A stretch of DNA of 64,000 nt from Sipunculus nudus (taxonomy: Eukaryota; Annelida; Sipuncula; Golfingiida; Sipunculidae), in contig CM049316.1 of assembly GCA_026874595.1 (NCBI GenBank), forward strand, positions 39,932,695 to 39,996,694, read 5' to 3'. Below are positions 1-12,659 of this stretch, one piece after another (position 1 is the first letter of the stretch; every line of letters starts with the position of its first letter). A model generated the notes under the pieces. The model was not told where the DNA came from, ran no database searches, and was given only the letters and a program-made list of their open reading frames with translations. Position numbers and translations under genes: made by a program.

Positions 1-108
1 AAATGTTTTGGTTCGTTATTTGGTTTGACACGGGCTTTAAAGGACTGGAACAAGTTATTTAGACTCTGATGTTACTATTACCCGAATCCAAAACAGGGCA
101 AGATAAAC

Positions 109-579
109 ATGGATGACTTCAGTGAAGTGGCAAGTAACACAGTGCTTTCTGAGATAAGAAGTATAAAAGGTGAGATAAAATCACTGAAGGACGATTTCAA
201 AGTTTATCTTAGTGAGTCAATTGAAAGAATGCGCCTAGTTATTACGCCAATAATTTATTCCAAATTCGCCGAGTTGAACAATAGTATAGACATCGAAATC
301 GGTATCCTGACAAGGAGAATCGATTACCTAGATAGCAGAATGTCTGTAACAGAAAAATCCGCGCACAAGAAAGGAAACAAGCCGTTTGATCCCGATGTCA
401 CTGTGGTAGATTGTAGAGTGCTGCAAAATTATAATAAAGACCCTATAATGCTTGCAGAGAGAAATATTCAGGAAGTTGTTGGTCTAGATGATATACCGAT
501 GGTTAGGGCACATAGACTCGGCTCAAGAAATGGAAAACAGGGTTTACTTAAAATTGAGCTAGCAAGTGAAGGCCGGTGA
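109..579 (+). pseudogene. LINE ORF1 remnant (coiled coil plus RRM-like region)
   Basis: A 156-codon open frame. Residues about 10-80 are charged and heptad-like, suggesting a coiled coil. Residues about 95-156 contain VDCRVLQNY, then MVRAHRLG and LLKIELAS, which resembles the RRM-type core of LINE ORF1 proteins that bind element RNA. The frame stops at 579, but the downstream bases (about 580-640, reading on to LRKKQNLEDS in another frame) look like the continued domain, so the stop is probably a frame break. It lies directly upstream of the endonuclease remnant of the same element. Confidence 0.65.
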
Positions 580-904
580 CAAAGTAAAAATACTGCGCAA
601 AAAACAGAACCTCGAAGACTCTACAGCTGGCTAGCAAGGGAGGCCGAGTACGAAAGCTTTCGCGCCCTCGGATCAGAGTGGCGTGATGCACGCTCACCCT
701 GCCGGAGTTAATATCCCTTCGTTACCACCACCGCATACCTTTGTAACTACCGGACTTACAATAGCCCAGGGTCCTCCACTGGTCACTGGATCACCGACAA
801 ACCTCCCAGCGGTAACTTCCTCTCAGGTGTTTGTGCCCAGCTGTGCCACGATCCCTGTACACACCTATTAGGGGAATACCCAACTCTCGTGTGACCAGGC
901 CGAT

Positions 905-1330
905 TTGCTCACTTTGTGTGTTTGGAATGTGAACGGATGGACTACGAACAACGTTCAACATATTGTTGACAGGACCAAAGACGGTATATTAGGGATACAG
1001 TTAGTACATAGATCCACGGACTGTCATATTGTTGTATATGTTTGTCATCGTGAGGCATCGACAGTGATTTTTTTTTCGCTCATCTGACCCAGGCAGTTTA
1101 CTCTTGTTCTGATGTTGACCATGTCTTTATACGATTTTAATGCTTGTTTAGGTAAACTACAAGTCACTATTCCTGAGGTGGGAAATTAAGAACCAAGAGA
1201 AATTTAAGATGAAACTTAATTTTAAATAAATCCTCATGGTGAAAGCCTGATTGAATTCCTTAAAGAAAATATGCTTTGTGTACTTAATGCTAGAATAGAC
1301 AGACATATAAATGATTTCAACTCAGTCACC
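905..1330 (+). pseudogene. LINE endonuclease (APE-type) remnant
   Basis: The segment opens with CVWNVNGW, the typical first motif of APE-type LINE endonucleases (consensus near WNVNGL), and ends with CVLNARID followed by NDFNSVTG, which resembles the end of the same domain. Between them the frame is broken and the middle of the domain is not recognisable, so a large part is deleted or heavily mutated. The nuclease would nick target DNA to prime reverse transcription. This copy is inactive. Confidence 0.6.
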
Positions 1331-2259
1331 GGTAGGAAGAAAATCTGGAATTGGTTATATAATAACTTGGCATGATGCCCTCGAAAAATGTACTAGTTTC
1401 AGGATACTTCATGGTATTGACGTCATTGATGAGTATAAACTACGTATGATCGAGGGACATTGTAAAGTACCAGATCATGCGTTACTCATTTTTCAGTCAG
1501 ATTAACACACAACCTTCATTTTTTTTTCTGACACTGGAACGGAAATATATCGTATACTGCAACTTGAGGCACAGAACCGCCCTTTTCCTAAAAAAATATA
1601 CCAATTTCTACAACATCCGAAAACAAATTTAAACAATGAATCTTTTGTCAATAAAGATCAGGCTTTCTTTGAAAATAATCGTGGCCCTAACGAAAATGTT
1701 GAAATAAACCTGTGTTAAAGACAATTTTTGAGCATCACATATGAAGAAATACACGACCGATTGCCTTCCAAATCGAAGAGTGCACGGAATATGTGTGGGC
1801 CTAGTAAACGGAAAATAAGTGTGAAGCCGTATTGGGACGATAAACTCGCAGAGGCCTGGATTATATCCGGAACAAGGAACATAATTTGGGGAATCATGTA
1901 AGAAAAGGTTTACATAATATTGTCCTTGGACAAGAATTTACTCAGGCAAGATGTTGTTTCGATAAAATGTTATGGAGTAAAGAAAGAATTTACCACAGAA
2001 AAAAAAATTGGCTGAAATTGAGAATGTGGCAAAACAAATAAAAAAAATTGTCGTTTGGTCAATCGTTTAAGTTCCAAAAAAGGTCCAGGATACCACTTTC
2101 GGTTAGAAATAATGTTGTTTTGGTGTATAATTTGACGACTGTAAGGAACTATTGGGGAAAAGAATTCTTAAAATTATACCACCAGTCTGATGTATTGGAT
2201 TTGGCTAAACGGTTTATTGAAAGGATAAAATATATTAGTTTAAGAGATGAAAATAAATG

Positions 2260-4330
2260 AGACTCCCTCACTATAAAAGTAATATTATTCTAAAAAGTGA
2301 TATTTGTTTTCATGAAATAGAATCCATCGTTAAAAAAAAAGTGTTGGAATCTATTCTTCACCAAATGAAGTTCTAAGAAGTCATAATGTCATGTTAATGA
2401 TGTATAGACTATATACTCTTTGCTTTAACAAAGGCACGGTGCCTGCTTTTTGGAATAAATCACTTATTGTCCCTATCTTTAAAAAAAAAAGGATGGATCC
2501 CCATGAGCTTCTTAGTTAGAGAAGCATTTCATTGCTATGTTGGAATCTATTCTTCACCAAATGAAGTTCTAAGAAGTCATAATGTCATGTTAATGATGTA
2601 TAGACTATATACTCTTTGCTTTAACAAAGGCACGGTGCCTGCTTTTTGGAATAAATCACTTATTGTCCCTATCTTTAAAAAAAAAGGATGGATCCCCATG
2701 AGCTTCTTAGTTAGAGAAGCATTTCATTGCTATGTTGTGTAGGGAAAGTTTTTATCGCATAAATTGAACGGCGAATATCCTCATATTGTGATTCTTTGGG
2801 GTTAATAGCTGAAGAGCAAAATGGGTTTCAATGATGTCGGTCATGTGTTGAACATTTTTATTCTTACAAGCATAATGACCAATTAAATAAATATTGGCAA
2901 AGAGTTACTCGATGTCCTAATCGACATGGAAGATGACTTTGACAAAATAAATATAGACTTCCTCCTTTACCGGTTGCTAGAGCTAAATATTGATGGTAAA
3001 CTGTATTATATATAAGTCTATGTATGAGAAAAACAAGGCACAGGTAAGAATTACTCACTGATGAATTTGCAGACTGTTCTGGTGTACGCCACGGTGATCC
3101 CCTGTTACCTATCATATTTAATATGTATCTGAATGAGTTGGTAGGACTTTTTAATTCGCTTACATGGGGATTACTTGTGGCTTTACTTAAATAAGTATAT
3201 TACTGTACGCTAATGACATTGCTCTAGTGGCATCGACTGCCAGTGCCCTACAAAGTATGCCCTCGTACGTAGACTCGCGGTGTAAGTTATGGCAACAACA
3301 TCCAAATTCGATTAAAAGTAATGTTATGAATTTCTGTTATCGTAAACAAATCGCTTCCTCCGTCCAAATTTAATTTAAACAGGTTGAATTTAAAAGTTGT
3401 CAAGGAGTATAAATATTTAGGATTTTATCTTTCGGAGCATATATATGGATTATTAAACCGGACGTGATGTTTTATCAGACGCTGGTTCAAGAGAACTTGG
3501 GAATATAATTTTAAAATTTAAATATTTCAAAATTGTTTCTTATTATTATTATAGACTTACTTTATCACAGTGCCGTAGTACCAGTGCTTGATTATGTCTG
3601 TGAGGTATGGGGTCACTGTTAATCCCCGACTGTTGACAAAGTTCAGAACAAGGCTATAAGCTATTTTCTAAGAGTTCAAAAATTATGCCCCATTCTAGGT
3701 TAAACTGGGGATATGGGTTGGATCCCCAATTTAGACAGGCGCCAAATAAAAATAATGAAATTTTGGAATAAGCTCATATTAATGGGCGAAGGACAGATTG
3801 TAAAACAAATTTTCAACTGGGACCGGCAGTTAAGATATAACAACTGGTCAGCTAAAGTAGAAGAAATTTTAGATATAGCGAATGTGTCGCATATTGTAGC
3901 TCAGGGGTTAGTATGTCCTATTGAAAAAGTTGGCCAATATTACGAGAATTATATGAATCTAAGTGGTTAGAAGAAATTAAATTAAAGCCTGAACTAAGAA
4001 CATACGCATTACTAAATCCTTCATTCTCTACCAAACCTTATGTCACTCATTATTTAACGCGAGAAAAAGAGACCCTAAATTGCACAGATTAGATGTGGAA
4101 TCTTACCGTTAGAAATTGGGAGGTTTATAAATATTCGAGACGCAATCACAGGTCAATTTAGAAAATTAAATCCCGAGAGAAGAAATTCCACCATGTGTGA
4201 GGACAATTCGGCTGAAGATGAAATTCATTTTGTATGCTCATGTCCAAAATATGGGGAAATAAGAGAGGAACTTTACAAATCTATTAATAACAGTGAAACC
4301 GAATTGTTAGGATTATCTCCTTAAAGTCAA
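2260..4330 (+). pseudogene. LINE reverse transcriptase and C-terminal remnant
   Basis: Short in-frame islands carry RT motifs in the right order: a W-K-S-L-I-V-P-I-F-K motif (about 2450, present twice because of a tandem duplication), EEQNGF (about 2812), FDKINIDFLLYRLLELNI (about 2937), GVRHGDP-like (about 3083) and LLYANDIALVAST (about 3200). From 3713 an 85-codon frame with GWIPNLDRR and FWNKLILM resembles the conserved region after RT in related LINEs. Near 4190-4260 a C..N..EDE.HFVC.CP pattern marks the C-terminal Cys/His region. Frames change at least four times. Confidence 0.75.
2342..2737 (+). repeat. Tandem duplication of 195/196 bp inside the LINE RT
   Basis: Two almost identical copies lie head to tail: 2342-2537 and 2538-2732, plus a few bases of a third start. 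The visible difference is an A run of 10 in the first copy and 9 in the second. The near-identity contrasts with the decay of the surrounding LINE, so the duplication is much younger than the insertion. Confidence 0.95.
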
Positions 4331-4821
4331 TTTCTATACCTGTTTCAAACTGTGTTAAAGAAATCAATGACTTTGTAGCCAAAGAAAGACCTGTTTATAT
4401 ACGCCTGTACTACCATTATCGATTATAGAGTATTGAGTGTCATATAAACTCCTGCGTGGGTTGGGTACTATAAGTAGACATATATTGTATTTCTTCTTGT
4501 ATTTTTGTACACATTTTTTTTGTATTTACATGACACTATAATAAATAAACACATTAATATCGCCTCCGATCCCGGCTCCGAAAATATAACGTCATACTCA
4601 TCGGCTTATTATATGCTCGTCACGCCTACTTAAGGTTACACACAGATCTCTTTTTCCCTGCGCTGTGTACAGCAACGCATTAACAATTTATGTGATGCCC
4701 TAACAGTGCATCATTAACAAGATTAACGATACCTAGGGTTTTGGCATCCAAATTACACCGTATTTGCCTTGCAACTAAAGTAGCCGAACTGGTAAAGAAC
4801 CATAAATCCTAAATCAATAAT

Positions 4822-4825
<4 letters not shown>

Positions 4826-4904
<79 letters not shown>

Positions 4905-4912
4905 ATATATTA
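4826..4912. repeat. (AT)n microsatellite
   Basis: Almost uninterrupted alternating A and T for about 85 bases just downstream of the LINE. Confidence 0.95.
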
Positions 4913-5262
4913 AAAGGTACACTATTTTGAACACCAAGTTATAGTCTGCCACTTTTTCGAGGATTAATATTTAACGACATGACAATATCTCAAATGTGTT
5001 TCTTCTTTTTTCTTCTACTGTCTGGTTAAAAATTAAATTAAAATTTTTAACGAAAAAAAAAGTAAAGTAAAATTTTAAAGTAGACAGAAGCATGATAGAT
5101 GAATAAAAAAAAATTTGAAATAACGTGCTTTAAAAATCGAAATAATTAAATGTTTTAGTCTTTAAATTGAAAATAACATATATATAATGAGTGAATAGTA
5201 TACTGAAATTTACATTTATTTCTCTCCTCACTCCTGTTAATCAGCGTGTCGGCAGTGGTTAT

Positions 5263-5350
5263 AATTACCGATCTGGCCAACAGATAGCGATTTAATTCCC
5301 TCAGCCAAAGTCAGTGCTTTCAAGTCACCGGGTTCAAAACACTGTCAGGT
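5263..5350 (+). repeat. Possible tRNA-like SINE head
   Basis: TGGCCAACAGAT resembles a pol III A box, and about 60 bases later CGGGTTCAAAAC resembles a B box. No cloverleaf could be drawn with confidence, and no body or tail was recognised. Confidence 0.25.
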
Positions 5351-6364
5351 ATATATGCAGCCAGTATTTATAAAACTGGTATCTTTGGATTATTTATTTA
5401 ATTATTAACTACAGTTTCTTTCTACTAACTACCTATCAAGAGATTTATAATATACAGATATGTCAAAGAAATTAGTTAATTTACTGTGGTTTTTCAATGT
5501 TTTTTTGGTGGATATCATGTGAATAGTCCGATCAGCTGAAACTAGTGCTGTAAGTTTAGTAGGTTTTGTAACGTATAAACACATCCGCTGTTTCCAAATA
5601 AAGCTGCCCAAGAAGCGCATGCGCACTGTGCCGTAAGGCAATAAGGACAGCCCAGCTTGAATACCAGCCATATTATGAGCATAGTTTCCCAACGTGGGAG
5701 GTATAGGCCCATGCAACCATCACTGATCACTAAACATCTTTGATCAGTACCACAAATAGAGAAGTTATTTCTACTCTGCAATGCCCCTCAATAATTTTAA
5801 TTTTCTCTCAGAGAAGGTGTTTTTGAATGGAAATTTTTTAAAGAAAGAAATGATGAATTCACTTGACATGTCTTCCATATGGCATTTACATCTTGTAATT
5901 ATGTCTATTTAATTAAAAAAAAAAAGTATAGAAAATATATATTACAAAAAAAAATACACTAAATGGCGTGGCCTACCTTATAATTATTACAATTAATATC
6001 ATAATATTCAAGTATAATGACTGCTGATTATTATGATTATTATTTTTATTGTAATTATAATTAGAGTAAATATAAATAGTGTACAGAACTGTTTTCTTTG
6101 ACGTATGGTACAAATCGTTTGAATAATAACTTCCGACTATTACACAACGGTGGGTATTTGCGAGAGAAAGCAATTTTGTCAACTAGTGTTTTTATGTTAC
6201 AATTGTGGTTGAAAATTAATGTGGTATTAAGGTAAGACTATAAATGTCATTTAAAATTTATTACACCTTGAATAAGTATTTAAAAATTAGTAAATTTGCT
6301 AGAATCTATTGGGTTGTCCAATTAATCAGCAATTATAATAATAATAAAAAATAATGATTTTATA

Positions 6365-6389
6365 AGAGAGAGAGAGAGAGAGAGAGAGA
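6365..6389. repeat. (GA)n microsatellite
   Basis: About 12 GA units in an A+T-rich context. Confidence 0.95.
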
Positions 6390-7107
6390 TGGAACAAAAT
6401 GGGCATTTAGGTTTTTGAAAATCTCTAACTGGTTACATGTTATATTTGTTGCAAGACCCATGGTCAACCTGATTTTTTCATTTATTTTGTTACAAACTTA
6501 ATGTCAGGATTTAATATTGTAAAAAGCAACAAATATGAGAGACCGCCTGATTTATTTTTCAAAAAATATTTATGAAATAAAAGATTTGTACCTGTAACGA
6601 CGCTGTGTTTTAGCGCGGTACTGCTAAATCTTGTCAAGCTGTAACCACCATATCTAAATAGCGGGATAGGAGGTGTGACGTCACAGAGCTCATTGTGCCA
6701 AATGACAACTTTGGTGGGGGTGTCAGGTCCATGCTCATGGTGCCTGGAGGGTGCGTTGCGGCCCCTTTGGTCAGGAATGTGTCAGGAATTATAGCCTCTA
6801 TAATGTAAGGTATGGCTGACTTTATAGGCTACAACTACGAAGAGGGTTTATGGGATTGTGTGCTAATATTTTTTTAGATATATCCAGCAAAACCATGCTT
6901 TGATACCTTAATGGAGATGAAAGAGTGTTAGTGTCCAGCGACGCTATATAGGGACATATCTATGCTTTTAATAAGGATATTATAAGGTACAATTTTAAAT
7001 CTTATATTATATAAATTAATATTATATATATATAATATAATATAACATAAAACACGTTTCTCGCCAGGAATTGTTCACGGCGTAACGACAGGGAAAAAAA
7101 ATATGTG

Positions 7108-7140
7108 AAGGGGGGGGGGGGGGGAGGGGGGGGGAGGGGG
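7108..7140. repeat. Poly-G tract
   Basis: Long G runs broken by single A bases. The open frames across it (poly-Gly on plus, poly-Pro on minus) are artefacts. The run lengths are prone to assembly error. Confidence 0.9.
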
Positions 7141-7435
7141 CATGCGAATTCATCATGCCAAAATACGAGAAGGGGCTATTTAGGAAACTACATTTTATTA
7201 TTAATACACTTGTCATCGGTCAAATATGTTTATTTATCTGTAAGCTGTAATACTTCTTATGTAAAAATTCAACCGTTTTATCCTAATTCTTCCGTCCGTC
7301 AGGGCATTGTTATCTGCATGGTGGCCTAAACGATATGTTTATTTTTTTTTTTTACATTCACTTAATTATTACAAGTATTATAATACTTTCTCATGTTCTC
7401 TCCAACCTTATTTATCCCAATTCATTTAAGGATGC

Positions 7436-7725
7436 TTGCCCGTTATAGTGCCACAAGAAAAAAAATATTAAGTCGTGCTCACGAATTATTAACTCCTGCG
7501 CACCACTTCTTTATTTCATGCACACGAGTTAATGGCCTCGACGCATGTCATGCTTTATATGATGTTCAAGCATTTCCAGCTCCTCGGGATCGCAGGTGTT
7601 CCATAATCCGCATGGATCCCAATATCTTTTTTACTTTTCAAAAGTAATTATACTCCCTCAAGGTTTTTAATACGTAGCCCGTTAGTGCCATAAGAAAAAA
7701 AATACTAATTCGTGCGAGCGACTCT
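7436..7725 (+). repeat. Dispersed repeat with a 45-bp direct duplication
   Basis: A motif starting GCCCGTTATAGTGCCA and continuing through a poly-A stretch to CGTGCTCACGA at about 7438-7484 recurs at about 7677-7722 as GCCCGTTAGTGCCATAAG through CGTGCGAGCGA. The spacing is about 239 bp. The segment between contains GC-rich blocks unlike the flanks. The element type is unknown. Confidence 0.6.
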
Positions 7726-10430
7726 TGCACACAACATATTTGTCTCATATGTGTATGTAAATTTTGCAAAACATATAATATGCTCACCAAAAGCTAATGT
7801 GATCGTTCACCCAAGACATTGACAAACATATTTTAATTTGAGTCAGAAATATGTATAATAATCTTCATTAACTTGTCCGCATAATTAAAAAAAATAAAAT
7901 GGATTTTGTTAAGTAAGCGATAAAATGTTGAAAATTTGAAGCATAGATCAATCCTTTCTATTTCTATCCTTTCAAGATTTCGAACTTAAATTTAAATGGA
8001 ACATTTGCGTTTTGTCCATGTCATAGGAACCATAAATGTTTTAATATAACTTCACTGATAAATACAGTGCAACAATACCGTAAAGGCATTATATACACAT
8101 CTAAAGTAAAATATAACGTGAAACAATGGCTTTCACTCTTCAGGAAAAGAGGTTCATGAAATTTGAGATAGTTATAGGCCTAAAGATGCGTTTCGTGTTT
8201 TCACTATCCACTATACTTTTTTTTTCAAAATACTTGTGGTTATTAGAGTATTGCTGGCCTTTATACCAAAGTCTTGAAAAAAGACATTTCAACATATAAA
8301 TACATTCAAGGTGGATATAAAAGAAGAAATGAACACAGTCGCGTGTCCAGTGTTCACTTGAATAGTTTTCCACTACCATTGTAGGCCTAAGCCACGTGAA
8401 CATTTTGTTTAAACATGCCTGTGGAACAGCTCCGTCCTGATTAGGGGTAGTATCAGACACTTTTATGGGTGACAATGTCTATTGGAAGTCGTACAATGAT
8501 ATCCCTTTATATATATAAAGGGAACGTGTTTTGGTAATGGTGACCTTTGACCGTGTCAGCAGGCATAGCGCGCAACCACATGCCGAAATGGCGTATTGAA
8601 GGTGAATTTTAAAAATGTTATCATCCATGCCTTACTTATAAGTCCTCAGTAGAGGCCGCATTGTATGGCATCAGTTTAATGGCTTCGTGGCAGCGGTTGT
8701 TAAACGGTGTACAAAACGCTAATTTATATTTTTTTCTTTTGTTCACGTATATATCTTAATGTTATATATTTATTTATTTTTTGTTTTAGGCATCTTTTTA
8801 TAAGTTCCTTATACATGATAAACATCCCCCCCCCTTTGTTTTAAGCAGCCGCATCCTGTTAGGGGTTTTCACATTAATCTTTCTGGGTTAGCCCACACAC
8901 ACACAACTTAAAAGCACTAGTGCCTTTAAACACTGATGGTATCTACACCATCTGCTTCCACTCGTCTATCATTTGTTTGTTCTCTATCCTTTTAATGTCG
9001 CTTTCATGCTATATAGTTTTTGCCTTTTTTGTTTTTGATTTTATGCAGTCTGACACTGATTTACTGTTTCCATTTACAAATGTACGAATAGAGCTCGTTC
9101 AAATACACCCTGGTTGCTTTATTACTGATTAAACCTGTAGGCCTACCAATGGGAGGGGATACTAAAGCCGAAACCAAATAATAGGTATGGTTCTCAAGCA
9201 CCGCCCACGTCAATTTTACCCCCCCCCCCCCCGCATCAAACATTTTAATTTTGATTTTCATCTTTCAAGAAGATAAAATTATACAATTTTGATCATATTT
9301 CCTTTGTTATGTAGCGATGTTACCTGTTTAGCAAAACATTTCTGTTTTTATCATGCTTTTCCTTGATCATACGACATTTTTATCGAAAAATAAAAAACGG
9401 TGTAAAAATGGCCCGCCCGCAGTGATTTCTGAAAAAAAGTGCCCGAAAACAATATCTTTTTTGGTCTAATAGGAAGAGTATTTCTATATCAACTTTTGAG
9501 CTTAAGGTTTTCGGAGTGGAATAAGTCCCCCTAGTGCAAAACCATCGATCACCATTTTTTTTTCTGCTCGTGTTCGTATTAGATCTCCAGTATGGCTAAT
9601 TTAAAATAAAAGATTTTCGATCAAAGATATAGTTACAGGTGAAAAATTTACATCTGTTATTTTTTAACTTGACGTTATTTCATGCAAGTCATACAGGTCG
9701 TACAGGCCTATTCCCATTATCGCCTGTGTTTGCTGAATCTCACACACCGCTCATTTTTCAAAATCCATCTGTAGTCAGAGAAACAACCACAGGCGATAGA
9801 TGGACACGTATCTAATATTATTTTGTACCTTTGCCTCAATTACTAGCTATTTAGCCTGTCCCTCTTGCTTTACACTTGCCGTTAAAAAAACAGTATCCGT
9901 CTCTGCACCCTTGCACCAGAGGTTCGTTTTTTAATTGATTGAATCATACATTTGCATTCAGAGAAACCTATGGGTAGGGTTGGGGATCCTGTGTCTACTT
10001 GTGTTTTAGAGATAATTTTCATTCAAATAATTATATTTTTCAATAATTTCCTCAAAAGCTGCATATGGAAGTGATGGCCTAATATTTTTATTAGAAAATT
10101 ACATGACACCATCCAATCAACAGCTGTCATTGAGGGTGTTTTGCATGTGATCAATGACCGTGACCGTAGGTATACACGTATTATGTTGTAAAATGTCTTT
10201 TTTATAATCCTTAAAAATGTGTAAGGAATGTTTTTTTTTTCCTTGTTGAACATCAAATCCTTTAATCATCTACCCTACATTACCATTCCCCCCTCAAAAT
10301 GTAACTGTTAACATTTTAAAAATGTAGATGTAGCCGCCTCCATTTTTAATGCTATATGCACATCTGCAGAATTTCATACCGGTTACTGACTACGTGACAG
10401 GGCAGTATTACACGCTTCTTATAATTTTAT
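7726..10430. other. Sequence without a recognisable gene
   Basis: Open frames of 66-111 codons (for example minus 8140-8475 and plus 8920-9132) have no domain or splice context and are taken as chance. Contained are a 20-bp perfect palindrome (8503-8522), C runs at about 8827-8835 and 9221-9232, and nothing else that can be named. Confidence 0.6.
8503..8522. repeat. Perfect 20-bp palindrome
   Basis: CCCTTTATATATATAAAGGG equals its own reverse complement, so it could form a hairpin or cruciform. No partner feature was seen next to it. Confidence 0.9.
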
Positions 10431-10622
10431 AATATCCTGGTGTTAACCAACCCCGAAAGGCGCGCTTGTTTTTGAGGGAAACACGGCCGTTTGGCACGGC
10501 CTTCCCCATTAAGCCTGCAGAGCGCTCTCACTGAGTTGGGTCTTACCGTGAAAAAACTCACCATCCTCGAATCGCGATCTCCCGGCTTTGAGGCCTGTGA
10601 ACTACCCCTGAGGCACAGAAGC
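10431..10622 (-). mobile_element. tRNA-derived SINE, copy 1
   Basis: Read on the minus strand it opens with a tRNA-like head (GCTTCTGTGCCTCAGGGG, then TAGTTCACAGG as A-box-like, AAGCCGGG, and GATTCGAGG as B-box-like). A body follows with TTCACGGT, CAGTGAGAGC, TGCAGGCTTAATGG and CCGTGT. The same head and body occur in the same order at 30921-31205 on the plus strand, which shows it is a dispersed family. This copy is internally shortened before its tail, which reads ACCAGGATA like that of the other copy. Confidence 0.7.
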
Positions 10623-10639
10623 TGGTAACTGTTAAAGGT

Positions 10640-12400
10640 TTTCACGGCAAAAACAAAAAGGTTAACATGAGGAGATGGAACAGACTGCAGACATCCATTT
10701 CTGTTTACATCTACTGTCTGAATTTAATGGGTCTCACAAAAAGTTGAATCTCCTATTTATACTGAGAAAGTGTCCCATGTGCGTCATTTGTTCTCGTGTT
10801 TCAGTCCATTACCATAATAGACAAGGATATTGAAGGAGTGCCGATAAGTGACGCCGTTCCTGCTCTTCTGAATTTACTGTGCACAGGCAATTATCACATT
10901 ACTTGTGTGTGTTGAGGGAGGGGAAACACAATAAGCACACGAAGGACGCCTCCACAAAGAGTGGTGTTAGCATATCTTATCTTTCAACAAACATGCGCTC
11001 CTCACAAATCAGTTATATATGTGCAGAGCAGTCCTCGTATATCACCTTGCATGTAACCTCCAACAGGAAAGGTGGTCCGGGACGAAGGCTGTGTGAAACC
11101 GCTGCGTCAGGGGGCAGACGACTTTTTTCTGTACCCTAAATATGGGCCCTAGGCCCCAGTATAAATATATATATACACAGTTATTTTTTCATAGTGACGA
11201 ATTACCTTTCTTAGGTGTACTTGCGAACTCTACAAATGTGTAACTACAATGGTTTATGACCTGATTTATGACCTATGATCAATGACCCTTATGTTGTCCA
11301 TGATTGCTCTCTGTTTGTGTTCTTGTTTGACCATTTAAAAGAATTCAGTGTCAAAGGCCACAACTTTATTAAAGATTGTACGCAAAACTATACAGATCTA
11401 CTGATTCAATTAATTAATCTGTGAAATTGCCCTTTTAAGTGGTTTTAAGTCTCCCGTTATGACCGTGTTCAGCAGCTACCTAACTTTATATTTTTATGGG
11501 AGTATTTCACTGCTAGCAGGAGGAAGCATTCCAGCCATTTGCTTTTACCTCATCACTGCAGTATTGTGCATACTCTACGTATAAAGCATGAATTTCTACT
11601 TTGGTTCAAAGTGAAAGCAACAATTGACATTAAGATTATTTAATAATGTTTAAGACCATGACCCATCAAAATGTAGCCCTGAGACTGGGCTTTGGACCAA
11701 GACAAGTATATTGAGACCTGCATTACTGCTATTTATATTTGCCAAAAATGACGGTGGTTATTTCCACTTCCCCTCGGGGTTGGTATTAATTGATGCTTAA
11801 TGTATAGCAATATTAATGAGTGTTTGTCCAGTGGCTCTGTTCACACAATGTTATTGTATAGCATATGCCGCAGACTGGTAATAGTTATAAATAATTAACA
11901 GACAACTTATACAAAACTATGTGAACATAAAGGGCAAGAAAGCCCCAAACTACCAAAAAGCTGGTAAAAATAAAATTTATATCTTAACAGAATACTGACA
12001 TTAAAATATGTTTTAATCTAAATCAGTGTTTGCCAGAGTTACATTAAGTGCCTTAGACGTGGGAAATGTGGGGGTGATAAAAAATGTATAAACAGCAGGG
12101 TATTCAATTATAATTCTCACTTTATATGACCATTCAGCTTCTTTAAGTTACAATAGCTGCCCTTAATGTATATTGGGAAATCTTTCATAAAGTTGTGTGC
12201 TTGCAGCACTGCTCACCTAATATTAGAGACCAGGTACAGACTTGGCCATCTGAAGTTTCCTGGTGGGCAAGTGGTATAAACAAACTATAAAGTAGGGAGA
12301 GACCTCATTTGTACCTCTGCGAGGATCTTAACCAATCTTTTGTGTGTGAACAAATGACTATCCTATTTCCCCAGTTATAGGTTGGATCACATGTTCACAA
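10640..12400. other. Sequence without a recognisable gene
   Basis: An 86-codon open frame at 10879-11139 has no known motif and no splice context. The rest is A+T-rich single-copy-looking DNA. Confidence 0.6.
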
Positions 12401-12407
12401 TGCTTGT

Positions 12408-12603
12408 TTGGACAAAAGCCAAAACCAAGACCCTTTTACCAATGCCCTTGCCCTCTGGACAAAAGCCCAAACCAGGGCCCTAAAACCAATGCCCTTGCCC
12501 TCTTTGACAAAAGCCCAAACCAAGACCCTAATACCAATGCCCTTGCCCTCTGGGACAAAAGCCCCAACCAGGACCCTTAGACCAATACCTCTTGCCCTCT
12601 GCT
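12408..12603 (+). repeat. 48-bp minisatellite, four units
   Basis: Four diverged units of 47-49 bp, each with the pattern GGACAAAAGCC, ACCA, GACCCT, ACCAATGCCCTTGCCCTCT. The open frame across it (repeating TKAQTR and MPLPS) simply follows the repeat. Confidence 0.9.
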
Positions 12604-12659
12604 TGCATCCAACAATGTTAAAGAATTATAAAAGCATATTATCCACATAACCTTACAAG

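Larger units (their letters stand above)
1..4560 (+). mobile_element. Degraded non-LTR retrotransposon (CR1/L2-like LINE)
   Basis: Fragments in several frames follow the order expected of a LINE. There is an ORF1 remnant (109-579), an endonuclease start (from about 905) and an endonuclease end near 1275 (motif LCVLNARID, then NDFNSVTG). Reverse transcriptase pieces follow: FWNKSLIVPIFKK at about 2450, AEEQNGF near 2810, a GVRHGDP-like motif near 3083 and LLYANDIAL near 3200, where the usual catalytic YADD-type motif reads YAND. A C-terminal section with a Cys/His region lies at about 3710-4320. The 3' end has AATAAA at 4540-4549. Stops and frame shifts break every domain, so this copy cannot encode a working protein. 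The 5' end may extend left of the window. The CR1/L2 placement rests on ORF1 style and RT motifs and is inferred. Confidence 0.85.
4913..7104. other. AT-rich sequence without a recognisable gene
   Basis: No coding region or RNA gene is convincing here. Open frames of 60-95 codons on the minus strand (5429-5781, 5973-6182) show no domain. A (GA)n run lies at 6365-6389. A weak tRNA-like segment at about 5263-5350 is listed separately. Confidence 0.6.

Noticed and set aside
5429-5781. Overlapping 79- and 95-codon minus-strand open frames
   Set aside because: No recognisable motif, and two overlapping frames cannot both be supported.
8827-8880. C-rich tract and nearby open frame 8920-9132
   Set aside because: No domain, and the hydrophobic Phe/Ile-rich translation is typical of T-rich DNA.
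12408-12650. 80-codon open frame with repeating TKAQTR
   Set aside because: It follows the 48-bp minisatellite and has no signal, domain or splice context.
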